Shown here piece after piece: positions 34,460 to 41,528 of a stretch of 41,528 nt of DNA. The notes beneath the pieces were generated by a model. The model was not told the origin of the DNA and ran no database searches. It saw only the letters and a program-made list of their open reading frames with translations. The DNA comes from Marmoricola sp. (GTDB lineage Bacteria > Actinomycetota > Actinomycetes > Propionibacteriales > Nocardioidaceae), in NCBI GenBank assembly GCA_025965315.1, contig JAOPXD010000174.1, forward strand, positions 1 through 41,528, in the 5' to 3' direction. The translations under genes were made by a program, and so were the position numbers. Within the stretch, counting starts at the first letter, position 1; each line of letters begins with the position of its first letter.

Positions 34460-35635
34460 ATGATGAACCTCCTCGACTGGTGCCTCGTTCTCGTCGCGGT
34501 CGCCTACGCCCTCTCGGGGTACTGGCAGGGCTTCATCACCGGCGCCTTCGCCACCGTCGGCCTGGTCCTGGGCGGCCTGCTCGGGATCTGGCTCGCCCCG
34601 CACCTGCTCGGCAAGGCCAACCCGTCGCTGCTGATCTCCCTGGCCGCGCTGTTCGTCGTGCTGGTGTGCGCGTCCTTCGGGCAGGCGATCCTCCAGTACG
34701 GCGGCACGAGGGTGCGCGCCAAGATCACCTGGCAGCCGGTCCGGGCACTGGACGCCGTCGGTGGTTCGGTCCTCAGCGTCGTCGCCGTGCTCACCGTCAC
34801 CTGGATGCTCGGGGTCGCCGTGAGCGGTTCGCAGATCCCGGGGATCGGCCCGATGGTGCGCAACTCCAAGGTGCTCACCGCGGTCAACGGGGTGATGCCC
34901 TCCCAGGCCCAGGGTCTGCTGCGCGGGTTCAACAACGTCGTCGGCACCGGGTTCTTCCCGCGCTACCTGGAGCCGTTCGCCCCGGAGCGGATCGTCACGG
35001 TGGCCCCGCCACCGGGCAACGTCGTGCACATCGCCAAGGTCGAGCACGCCGAGCTCAGCGTCTTCAAGATCCGTGGCAACAACCACTGCGGCGACGGCAT
35101 CGAGGGCAGCGGGTTCCTGTACTCCCCGCACCGGATGATGACCAACGCGCACGTGGTCGCGGGGGTGACCGACCCGAAGGTCCGGGTCGGGACCCGGAAC
35201 GTCTCGGCCCGGGTCGTCTACTACAACTCCTCGATCGACGTCGCGATCCTCGACGTCGACATCGCCGGACCGGTGATCCACTTCGACACCACCGCCGGGG
35301 CGGCGAAACAGCCGGCGGTCGTCCTCGGGTACCCGAACGACGGCCCGTTCGACGCCGAGCCGGCCCGGATCAGGGCGGTCCAGCGGCTGCGCTCACCGGA
35401 CATCTACGGCCGCGGCACCGTCACCCGTGAGGTGTTCTCGTTGCGCAGCAAGGTCCGTCCGGGCAACTCCGGCGGCCCGCTGGTCTCCCGCGAGGGCAAG
35501 GTGCTCGGCGTGATCTTCGCGGCGTCGGTCAGCGACAAGCAGACCGGCTACGCACTCACGACCCACCAGGTCGCCGACGCAGCGGCCCGGGGCCTGAACG
35601 CCGACACCACGGTGTCCAGCGGCAGCTGCGCCTGA
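34460..35635 (+). CDS. marP: MarP-like periplasmic serine protease
   Basis: A 391-aa protease: a CvpA-like N-terminal domain with four TM helices (about 5-125), then a chymotrypsin-fold domain with His231 (TNAHVV), Asp260 (SIDVAIL) and Ser337 (GNSGGP). Cys210 and Cys390 correspond to the pair that forms the activity-controlling disulfide in mycobacterial MarP (Rv3671c). MarP protects against acid and oxidative stress by processing envelope hydrolases. Start ATG 34460; a second ATG follows directly. The extracytoplasmic thioredoxin upstream could act on that disulfide. Confidence 0.93.
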   Translation: MMNLLDWCLVLVAVAYALSGYWQGFITGAFATVGLVLGGLLGIWLAPHLLGKANPSLLISLAALFVVLVCASFGQAILQYGGTRVRAKITWQPVRALDAVGGSVLSVVAVLTVTWMLGVAVSGSQIPGIGPMVRNSKVLTAVNGVMPSQAQGLLRGFNNVVGTGFFPRYLEPFAPERIVTVAPPPGNVVHIAKVEHAELSVFKIRGNNHCGDGIEGSGFLYSPHRMMTNAHVVAGVTDPKVRVGTRNVSARVVYYNSSIDVAILDVDIAGPVIHFDTTAGAAKQPAVVLGYPNDGPFDAEPARIRAVQRLRSPDIYGRGTVTREVFSLRSKVRPGNSGGPLVSREGKVLGVIFAASVSDKQTGYALTTHQVADAAARGLNADTTVSSGSCA

Positions 35636-35657
35636 CCAGGGACGCGCCAGCAGGTTC

Positions 35658-36059
35658 TCAGCCGTCGTGCCCGGTGAGCGCCCGCGGCATCTCCTGCGCC
35701 TGGGCGATGGTGCGCTCGGGGGCACGGACCTTGCGCACCTTCAGGTAGCCGAGCAGGCCCAGCAGGGCCGCGAGGAGCACGTAACCGCCGAAGACGATCA
35801 GGAAGCTCCAGGCCACCTCGATGCCCGCCATCGCGATGAAGAGCGCGATCGCGATCGAGGCCATGATGATCGCCAGCAGCGAGATGAACCCGGCGAGTGC
35901 GAAGAAGACGATGCCGAGGCCGCCGGCCTTGAAGCTGACCTTGAGCTCGGACTTGGCCAGCTCGATGATCCCGCGCAGCAGGACGCCCAGGTCGTCGAAC
36001 GCATCGACCACGAGCTTGCCGATCGTCGGGTCTTCTGCGGCGGGCTCTCGCTCTGCCAT
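35658..36059 (-). CDS. Phage-holin-like small membrane protein (Rv3669-type)
   Basis: A 133-aa protein with two closely spaced TM helices (about 46-70 and 75-100) of the Actinobacteria Holin_X/phage holin superfamily III type. Such proteins are chromosomal, not phage-derived, and unstudied. RBS AAGGGA lies 7 nt before ATG 36059; a longer reading from 36161 would overlap nhaA. Downstream of nhaA on the same strand, convergent with marP. In mycobacteria the matching gene is Rv3669. Confidence 0.82.
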   Translation of the reverse strand: MAEREPAAEDPTIGKLVVDAFDDLGVLLRGIIELAKSELKVSFKAGGLGIVFFALAGFISLLAIIMASIAIALFIAMAGIEVAWSFLIVFGGYVLLAALLGLLGYLKVRKVRAPERTIAQAQEMPRALTGHDG

Positions 36060-36108
36060 GGGCCATTCCCTTCGTCGTACCGGCCTTGGTGGTGCTGCCG
36101 GTGGCACC

Positions 36109-37299
36109 TTACCGCTCGCGCGTGCCGTGGTACCGGTTGCGTCTGCCGAGCAGCAGCGCACCGAGCAGGGCTGCGCCGACCGAGCCGATCAGCACCGCGG
36201 TCTTGGCCTGCTCCGCCCGGGCGTCGCCGAACGACAGGTCGGAGACCAGCAGCGAGACGGTGAAGCCGACGCCGCCCAGGACGGCGAGGCCGGTGAGGTC
36301 CCACCAGCTGACCGCAGGGTCGAGCTCGGCCCGGGTGAAGCGGGTGACCAGGGCCGCGCCGGCGAGGATGCCGACCGGCTTGCCGAGGACCAGACCGAGG
36401 ACGACGCCGATCACGATCGGGTCCCGGACCAGGTCGACGCCGCCACCGAACCTGACCCCGGCGCTCATCAGTGCGAAGAACGGCACCGCGACGCCGGCGC
36501 TGATCGGCGAGATCCGGTGCTCGAGGCGCTCGGCAGGCGAACGGTTCTCGTCGGCATCAGGAAGCACCCGGGTCAGCAGGCCGAGGGTGACCCCGGCGAC
36601 GGTCGCATGGATCCCGCTCTCGTGGACCAGCCACCAGGCGCCCACGGCCAGCGGCAGGTAGACGAGCGCCGTCCGGACCCGGAGCCGCTGCAGCACGCCG
36701 TACGCGATGAAGACGCCGATCGCTCCGAGGAGCGCGCCGAGGTGCACGGTGTCGGTGTAGAACACCGCGATGATCGCGATCACGATCAGGTCGTCGACCA
36801 CCGCGAGGGTGAGCAGGAAGGCCCGCAGCTGGGTGGGCAGCGCCGATCCGACGACGGCGAGGACGGCGAGCGCGAAGGCGATGTCGGTGGCAGCGGGGAT
36901 CGCCCAGCCCTCGAGGTTGCCGGTACCGCGATCGGCCACGACGTAGACGAGGGCAGGGACCGCCACTCCGCAGATCGCCGCCACCACCGGCACGGCTGCG
37001 TCGGCCGGGCGACGCAGCGACCCGACCAGGAACTCGCGCTTGAGCTCCAGCCCGGCGACGAAGAAGAACACCGTCAGCGCTCCGTCGGCCGCCCAGTGCT
37101 CCAGGTCGAGCGGGCCGAGGTCGTGGTGCCGCAACGAGGTGTACGACGACGGGTCCAGGTTCATCCAGCAGACCGCCACGGCAGCGGCCACCAGCGCCAG
37201 CACCCCGCCGACGGTCTCGGAGCGGAAGAGGTCGCCCAGGAACAGGCTCTCGCCCTTGTCGGGGTCCGGCAGGAAACGGGGGCGGCGGACGTCCATCAT
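36109..37299 (-). CDS. nhaA: Na+/H+ antiporter NhaA
   Basis: A 396-aa NhaA antiporter with about 12 TM segments. The essential aspartate pair lies in AVVDDLIVI (TM5), with the TM4 motif AATDIAFALAVL before it and the beta-hairpin HDLGPLDLEHW near residue 60. It exports Na+ (or Li+) for H+ at alkaline pH. ATG 37299 is followed by a second ATG; either may be used. Divergent from terC; their shared 213-nt gap is mainly the terC riboswitch. Confidence 0.93.
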   Translation of the reverse strand: MMDVRRPRFLPDPDKGESLFLGDLFRSETVGGVLALVAAAVAVCWMNLDPSSYTSLRHHDLGPLDLEHWAADGALTVFFFVAGLELKREFLVGSLRRPADAAVPVVAAICGVAVPALVYVVADRGTGNLEGWAIPAATDIAFALAVLAVVGSALPTQLRAFLLTLAVVDDLIVIAIIAVFYTDTVHLGALLGAIGVFIAYGVLQRLRVRTALVYLPLAVGAWWLVHESGIHATVAGVTLGLLTRVLPDADENRSPAERLEHRISPISAGVAVPFFALMSAGVRFGGGVDLVRDPIVIGVVLGLVLGKPVGILAGAALVTRFTRAELDPAVSWWDLTGLAVLGGVGFTVSLLVSDLSFGDARAEQAKTAVLIGSVGAALLGALLLGRRNRYHGTRER

Positions 37300-37364
37300 C
37301 AGGCGCTGATCGTATCTGCCGGTGGCTTTGCCACCGCTGATCCGAGATGGGAGGATGGAGCCAG

Positions 37365-37478
37365 TTGGAGGGGAGTATTCCTTCGCGGCGGTCTCGTCAT
37401 CACGGCCGGTGCCAGTGCACCGACCCGGGGCCGTCGGTTCGCCCGGCAGTACCGCGGGCGGGCGGAAGAGACCTCCGG
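37365..37478 (+). promoter_or_regulatory. yybP-ykoY (Mn2+) riboswitch upstream of terC
   Basis: The conserved halves of the yybP-ykoY aptamer can be seen: TTGGAGGGGAGTA at the 5' side and GGAAGAGACCTCC at the 3' side, joined by P1 (GGAGG 37367-37371 with CCTCC 37472-37476). Inside is a hairpin CGGTGC-CAGT-GCACCG (37407-37422) and the TCGTCATCAC segment typical of actinobacterial examples. It lies in front of a TerC gene, its classical partner. The rest of the nhaA-terC gap (37300-37364) shows only a small 7-bp hairpin at 37320-37336. Confidence 0.85.
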
Positions 37479-37503
37479 ACCGTCATCGACGCATGTCCGG
37501 AGG
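37472..37503 (+). promoter_or_regulatory. SD-sequestering hairpin of the terC riboswitch
   Basis: CCTCCGGAC (37472-37480) is perfectly complementary to GTCCGGAGG (37495-37503), which holds the terC Shine-Dalgarno; loop 14 nt. CCTCC is also the 3' arm of aptamer P1, so the two helices exclude each other. Metal binding should stabilise P1 and free the SD: an ON switch at translation. Confidence 0.75.
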
Positions 37504-37512
37504 ATTGACCTG

Positions 37513-38502
37513 ATGCACGTTTCCCCGCTGGTCTGGTGTCTCACCATCGGCCTCACCACAGCCCTGCTGGTCTTCGACGTCGTGGTGATCGGACGTCGTC
37601 CGCACGAGCCGACCCGGCGCGAGGTCACTCTCGCCCTCGCCGGCTTCCTCGGTCTCGCCGTCGCCTTCGGGATCTGCGTGTGGCTGATCTCCGGGCACCG
37701 GTACGGGACCGAGTTCTTCGCCGGCTGGCTGACCGAGTACTCGCTCTCGGTCGACAACCTCTTCATCTTCCTGATCATCATGACCCGGTTCGGGGTACCG
37801 CGTGCCTACCAGCAGACCGCGCTGCTGATCGGCATCGTGATCGCCCTGCTGATGCGCGGGGTGTTCATCGCCCTCGGAGCGGCAGCGATCAACAACGTGA
37901 GCTGGGTCTTCTACCTCTTCGGTCTCTTCCTGATCTGGACCGCGGTCAAACTCGCGAAGGACAGCTCCGACGAAGGAGAGTACGAGCAGTCCGCGCTGAT
38001 CAGCTGGGTCGAACGACGGCTGCCGGCGACGTCGGAGTGGCACGGTACGAAGGTCTTCGTCCGGGTGGCCGGCAAGCGGCTGGTGACACCGATGTTCATC
38101 GTGGTCGTCGCTCTCGGCACCACCGACCTGCTGTTCGCGCTCGACTCGATCCCGGCGATCTACGGCCTGACCAAGGAGCCGTACCTGGTGATGACGGCGA
38201 ACATCTTCGCGCTGATGGGTCTGCGCCAGCTGTACTTCCTGATCGGTGGTCTGCTGGAACGGCTCGTGTACCTGTCCTACGGACTGGCCGTCCTGCTCGC
38301 CTTCATCGGCGTCAAGCTGGTCCTGCACGCGCTGCACGAGAACGAGCTGCCGTTCGTGAACGGTGGGCACCACGTGGGCTGGGCGCCGGACATCTCGATC
38401 TGGGTCTCCCTGGCCGTGATCATCGGCACGCTGGGCGTCACCACCGTGCTCAGCCTGATCGTCTCGAACCGGGCACAACCGGCAGGTCCGAGCGGAATGT
38501 GA
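37513..38502 (+). CDS. TerC-family membrane protein, putative Mn2+ exporter
   Basis: A 329-aa TerC/Alx-type integral membrane protein with about eight TM helices. The acidic motifs of the family are EYSLSVDNLFIF (75-86 region) and LLFALDSIPAI, whose Asp and Glu are thought to bind Mn2+. The upstream yybP-ykoY riboswitch points to manganese efflux or metal loading of exported proteins rather than tellurite resistance. ATG 37513 lies 9 nt after GGAGG. The frame stays open far upstream but that part is antisense to nhaA. Confidence 0.93.
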   Translation: MHVSPLVWCLTIGLTTALLVFDVVVIGRRPHEPTRREVTLALAGFLGLAVAFGICVWLISGHRYGTEFFAGWLTEYSLSVDNLFIFLIIMTRFGVPRAYQQTALLIGIVIALLMRGVFIALGAAAINNVSWVFYLFGLFLIWTAVKLAKDSSDEGEYEQSALISWVERRLPATSEWHGTKVFVRVAGKRLVTPMFIVVVALGTTDLLFALDSIPAIYGLTKEPYLVMTANIFALMGLRQLYFLIGGLLERLVYLSYGLAVLLAFIGVKLVLHALHENELPFVNGGHHVGWAPDISIWVSLAVIIGTLGVTTVLSLIVSNRAQPAGPSGM

Positions 38503-38535
38503 CGCTGGACTCGGGCCGATTCGGACTAATCGCCC

Positions 38536-38541
38536 TAACCT
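38536..38541 (+). promoter_or_regulatory. Putative -10 of a leaderless promoter
   Basis: TAACCT (TANNNT type) ends 6 nt before the ATG of the MmpS-like gene; no RBS is present between. Suggests a leaderless mRNA. Confidence 0.4.
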
Positions 38542-38547
38542 TGAACC

Positions 38548-39189
38548 ATGTCGCTCGTTGAGTCGTCCATGGAATGGATCCGTCATCGCCCCAAGGTCGC
38601 CGCCGGCCTCGCAGCCGTCGCAGGCGTCCTTGTCGTCGCCCTGGTGTGGCTGCTCGTACGCCCGACGAACACCCCGACCGATCCCGGATCCGAGTCCCTC
38701 GGCGCCCCGCTCCCGACCGCGCCGACCCGCAGCGCTCTCCAGGACCTGCCCACGATCAGCCCCTCGGCCAGCCCGACGACCGTCAGCGGTGTCACCAGCG
38801 AGTTCAACAAGGCGCTGGCCCAGTACGGCAAGGGTCTGAGCGGCGGATCCTCCTCAGGCACGCTGAACATGCCGGGACTCCAGGGTGGCAGCATCTACAA
38901 GTACCTGCCCAAGCACCACGTCGTCATGACGGTCACCTCGCAGGCCCCGATCGGGACCATCGGGTACGTCGTCCCGACCAGCCTGGACCACGCGTCCGGG
39001 ATCGTGAAGAACGTGCAGAACCGCTGGAGCCTGGGCACCACGGCGTACGGCCAGCCCGACTACGCCCAGCTCTTCCTGCAGGCCGGTGCGCGCGGGTACC
39101 CGGTGACCTGCGTGATCACGGTCGACGGCCACGTCACCGAGCGCCGCTCGACCGAAGGGCCCTACGGCCAGCTTCTCTGCCAGGGCTGA
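38548..39189 (+). CDS. Membrane-anchored exported protein, MmpS-like
   Basis: A 213-aa protein with one N-terminal TM helix (about 17-38), a Pro/Ser/Thr-rich linker (about 40-80), and a beta-rich C-terminal domain. The pattern of the last domain (TCVITVDGHVTERR...GPYGQLLCQ, with two Cys) resembles the soluble domain of mycobacterial MmpS accessory proteins. No MmpL gene is nearby, so the partner is unknown; an independent envelope role is as likely. Convergent with acs, 9 nt between stops. Confidence 0.7.
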   Translation: MSLVESSMEWIRHRPKVAAGLAAVAGVLVVALVWLLVRPTNTPTDPGSESLGAPLPTAPTRSALQDLPTISPSASPTTVSGVTSEFNKALAQYGKGLSGGSSSGTLNMPGLQGGSIYKYLPKHHVVMTVTSQAPIGTIGYVVPTSLDHASGIVKNVQNRWSLGTTAYGQPDYAQLFLQAGARGYPVTCVITVDGHVTERRSTEGPYGQLLCQG

Positions 39190-39198
39190 CGTCGCCCG

Positions 39199-41172
39199 TC
39201 AGTCCTCGGTGCTGGTCGCTGCGCCTTCGGCGATCAGCCGCATCACACTGTCGTCGGCGAGGGTGGTGACGTCGCCGACCTCGCGCTTCTCGGCGACGTC
39301 GCGGAGCAGGCGGCGCATGATCTTGCCCGAGCGGGTCTTGGGGAGCTCGGCGACGATCATGATCTGGCGGGGTTTGGCGATCGCGCCGATCTCCTTGGCG
39401 ACGTGGTCGCGGAGCTCCTTGACGATGTCGGGCCCGCCGTCGCCCGCGGTGTCGCGCAGGATCACGTAGGCGCACACGGCCTGGCCGGTCATCTCGTCGG
39501 TGGCGCCGACCACGGCTGCTTCGGCGACCTTGGGGTGGCTGACCAGCGCGGACTCGATCTCGGTGGTCGAAAGCCGGTGGCCCGAGACGTTCATGACGTC
39601 ATCGACCCGACCCAGGACCCAGACGTCACCGTCGGAGTCCTTCTTCGCGCCGTCGCCGGCGAAGTACATCCCGGGGAACCGCGACCAGTAGGTCTCCTTG
39701 AACCGCTCGTCATCGCCCCACAAGGTCCGCAGCATCGACGGCCACGGCTCCCGGATCACCAGGTAGCCGCCGGACCCGTCGGGCACCGACTCGCCCTCGT
39801 CGTTGACGACGTCGGCCACGATCCCGGGGATCGCCTTCATCGCCGACCCGGGCTTGGCCGAGGTCACCCCGGGCAGCGGTGAGATCAGGATCGAGCCGGT
39901 CTCGGTCTGCCACCAGGTATCGACCACGGGGGTCTTCCCGGACCCGATGGTCTCCCGGTACCAGATGTACGCCTCCGGGTTGATCGGCTCGCCCACGCTG
40001 CCCAGCAACCGCAGGCTGGACAGGTCGAACTTCGCAGGGATGTCATCGCCCCACTTCATGAAGGTCCGGATCGCGGTCGGGGCGGTGTAGAAGATCGACA
40101 CCTTGTACTTCTCCACGATCTCCCACCAACGACCCTTGTGCGGGGCGTCAGGGACGCCTTCGTACATCACGCTGGTGGCCTGGTTCGCCAGCGGTCCGTA
40201 GACCATGTAGGAGTGCCCGGTGACCCAGCCGATGTCCGCGGTGCACCAGTACACGTCGGTCTCGGCCTTGAGGTCGAAGATCCCCCAGTGCGTGTACGCC
40301 GCCCCGACCAGGTACCCACCCGTGGTGTGCAGGATCCCCTTCGGCTTGCCCGTCGTACCCGAGGTGTACATGACGTAGAGCGGGTGCTCGGCATCGAAGA
40401 ACTCCGGCTCGTGGATCGTCGAGGACTCCTCGACCAGGTCGTGCCACCAGATGTCGATGTCGCCGTTCCAGGCCACGTCCTGCCCGGTACGCCGTACGAC
40501 CAGGACGTTCTCGACCAGACCGGGCTGCTCGGCCTCGACCTTCGCGACCGCCTCGTCCACGGCCGGCTTCAACGCCGACGCCGCACCGCGCCGGTAGCCG
40601 CCGTCCGCGGTGATGATCAGCTTCGCGCCGCAATCGAGCACCCGCGAGGAGAGCGCCTCGGCGGAGAAACCACCGAAGACCACCGTGTGCGGGGCCCCGA
40701 TCCGCGCGCACGCCAGCATCGCGATCACCGCTTCGGGGATCATCGGCAGGTAGATCGCCACCCGGTCACCCTTCTCGATGCCGAGCTCGGTGATCGCGTT
40801 CGCGGCCTTGCAGACCTCGTCCTTCAGCTCCGCGTAGGTGATGTCACGGGAATCGTCCTCGGGCTCGCCGACCCAGTGGAACGCGACCTTGTCCCCGGCA
40901 CCAGCCTCGACGTGCCGGTCCACGCAGTTGTACGCCGCGTTCAGCTTCCCGCCCACGAACCACTTCGCGAACGGCGGGTTCGACCAGTCCAGCACCTCGT
41001 CCCACCGGGTCTCCCAGGTCAGCCGGTCAGCCTGCTTGGCCCAGAACCCCAGCTGATCCGACTCCGCCTCCGCATAGGCAGCAGCCGTCAGGTTCGCGCT
41101 GGCCGCGAGCTCCGCCGGCGGATCGAACCTGCGCGACTCGTGACTCAGGTTGGACAGCGCTTCGTTGCTCAT
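39199..41172 (-). CDS. acs: Acetyl-CoA synthetase
   Basis: A 657-aa AMP-forming acetate:CoA ligase. The adenylation motifs are YTSGTTGKPKG and the WWQTETG block, and TRSGKIMRR carries the Lys whose acetylation inactivates the family. Its size is normal. The RBS GAGGAG lies 6 nt before ATG 41172. Downstream of an acetate transporter gene on the same strand, so acetate uptake and activation are linked. Ortholog position of Rv3667. Confidence 0.96.
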   Translation of the reverse strand: MSNEALSNLSHESRRFDPPAELAASANLTAAAYAEAESDQLGFWAKQADRLTWETRWDEVLDWSNPPFAKWFVGGKLNAAYNCVDRHVEAGAGDKVAFHWVGEPEDDSRDITYAELKDEVCKAANAITELGIEKGDRVAIYLPMIPEAVIAMLACARIGAPHTVVFGGFSAEALSSRVLDCGAKLIITADGGYRRGAASALKPAVDEAVAKVEAEQPGLVENVLVVRRTGQDVAWNGDIDIWWHDLVEESSTIHEPEFFDAEHPLYVMYTSGTTGKPKGILHTTGGYLVGAAYTHWGIFDLKAETDVYWCTADIGWVTGHSYMVYGPLANQATSVMYEGVPDAPHKGRWWEIVEKYKVSIFYTAPTAIRTFMKWGDDIPAKFDLSSLRLLGSVGEPINPEAYIWYRETIGSGKTPVVDTWWQTETGSILISPLPGVTSAKPGSAMKAIPGIVADVVNDEGESVPDGSGGYLVIREPWPSMLRTLWGDDERFKETYWSRFPGMYFAGDGAKKDSDGDVWVLGRVDDVMNVSGHRLSTTEIESALVSHPKVAEAAVVGATDEMTGQAVCAYVILRDTAGDGGPDIVKELRDHVAKEIGAIAKPRQIMIVAELPKTRSGKIMRRLLRDVAEKREVGDVTTLADDSVMRLIAEGAATSTED

Positions 41173-41264
41173 CGAGGACTCCTCGGACGTGTGGGTGTGC
41201 GACCGGTGTTGTGCCGGCTCAGGCCAGCCTAGGGGGACCACTTCGCGCGGCCGAGGGGACGTCC

Positions 41265-41528
41265 TCAGCGGGTGCCGGTGGGGACCAGCGACTTGCCGTG
41301 CGTGAACGCCGTGACGCCGCCGAACGAGGCGTACCAGGCGGCTGCGGCGGTGGCGAGACCTGTCCATCCGCCGATGTGGGTCGGCGTCTTCGAGACCGCG
41401 AAGTCACCCCAGGCGAGCAGGATGAACGTGATCGTCAGCAGGACGAAGACCGCGAGCACCGCCGTGCTCACCCGGGAGGCCGGGATCACCATGTAGGCGG
41501 TGAAGATCGCCCAGCCGAGCAGGAAGAG
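41265..41528 (-). CDS. Acetate uptake transporter, GPR1/FUN34/YaaH family (partial)
   Basis: The C-terminal 87 codons of a membrane protein whose start lies beyond the right window edge. LFLLGWAIFTAYMVIPA, a second hydrophobic helix and then GGWTGLATAAAAWYASFGG match the last TM segments of SatP/YaaH acetate channels. It lies 92 nt upstream of acs in the same direction, which supports acetate as substrate. No terminator is visible between them. Confidence 0.85.
   Translation of the reverse strand, partial: LFLLGWAIFTAYMVIPASRVSTAVLAVFVLLTITFILLAWGDFAVSKTPTHIGGWTGLATAAAAWYASFGGVTAFTHGKSLVPTGTR

Noticed and set aside
35658-36059. Holin-like gene as sign of a prophage
   Set aside because: No lysin, capsid or integrase nearby, and the gene is a conserved chromosomal member of the marP-acs block.
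35821-37512. Long in-frame upstream extension of terC
   Set aside because: It is antisense to nhaA and crosses the riboswitch; the ATG with SD at 37513 is the true start.

Overview
High-GC actinobacterial chromosome, most likely a Nocardioidaceae-type relative (Nocardioides or similar). The clues are GC-rich codon use throughout, WhiB, PASTA and MarP proteins, GTG starts, ATGA-coupled operons, and a gene order that follows the Mycobacterium tuberculosis Rv3667-Rv3683 neighbourhood. The genus is an inference. No prophage or CRISPR array is visible.

Region 1 (1-7316, minus strand) is one long co-directional cluster read from right to left: HSL-type esterase, SDR, ferritin-like di-iron protein, FAD monooxygenase, MerR regulator, MoxR ATPase and a VWA protein cut by the window edge. 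The first four genes are ATGA- or SD-coupled and look like a lipophilic-substrate oxidation operon of the mycobacterial mymA/lipR/sadH kind. Region 2 (7393-11250, minus strand) holds a helical-repeat protein with a small partner, a cysteine dioxygenase overlapped by an amidohydrolase, and a PaiB-like flavoprotein.

Region 3 (11320-18283) carries a PASTA-like lipoprotein, a secreted penicillin-acylase-type Ntn hydrolase, and an XRE-TPR regulator. Convergent to the regulator is a 40-codon ORF not previously called here, encoding a secreted peptide that ends DTKVCC. This pair resembles a Gram-positive RRNPP peptide-pheromone module and is the best candidate for an undescribed system. An intact IS481-family element, with the remnant of a second IS end beside it, abuts tRNA-Pro(CGG).

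Region 4 (18333-41528) is the conserved actinobacterial block: metallophosphoesterase, GatB/YqeY protein, PonA2-like PBP, WhiB4/WblA-like protein, a pair of ArsA-like ATPases, DUF4177, RidA, NUDIX, MBL hydrolase, Crp, Nth, TlpA-like thioredoxin, CoA-type NUDIX, MarP, a small membrane protein, NhaA, TerC, an MmpS-like protein, Acs and a YaaH acetate transporter. A CoA-transferase pair (scoAB), an MFS transporter with a very large extracytoplasmic insert, and an alpha/beta hydrolase interrupt the block between the ArsA pair and DUF4177. TerC is preceded by a yybP-ykoY (Mn2+) riboswitch whose P1 arm can alternatively pair with the terC Shine-Dalgarno, so an ON-switch mechanism can be read directly from the sequence.
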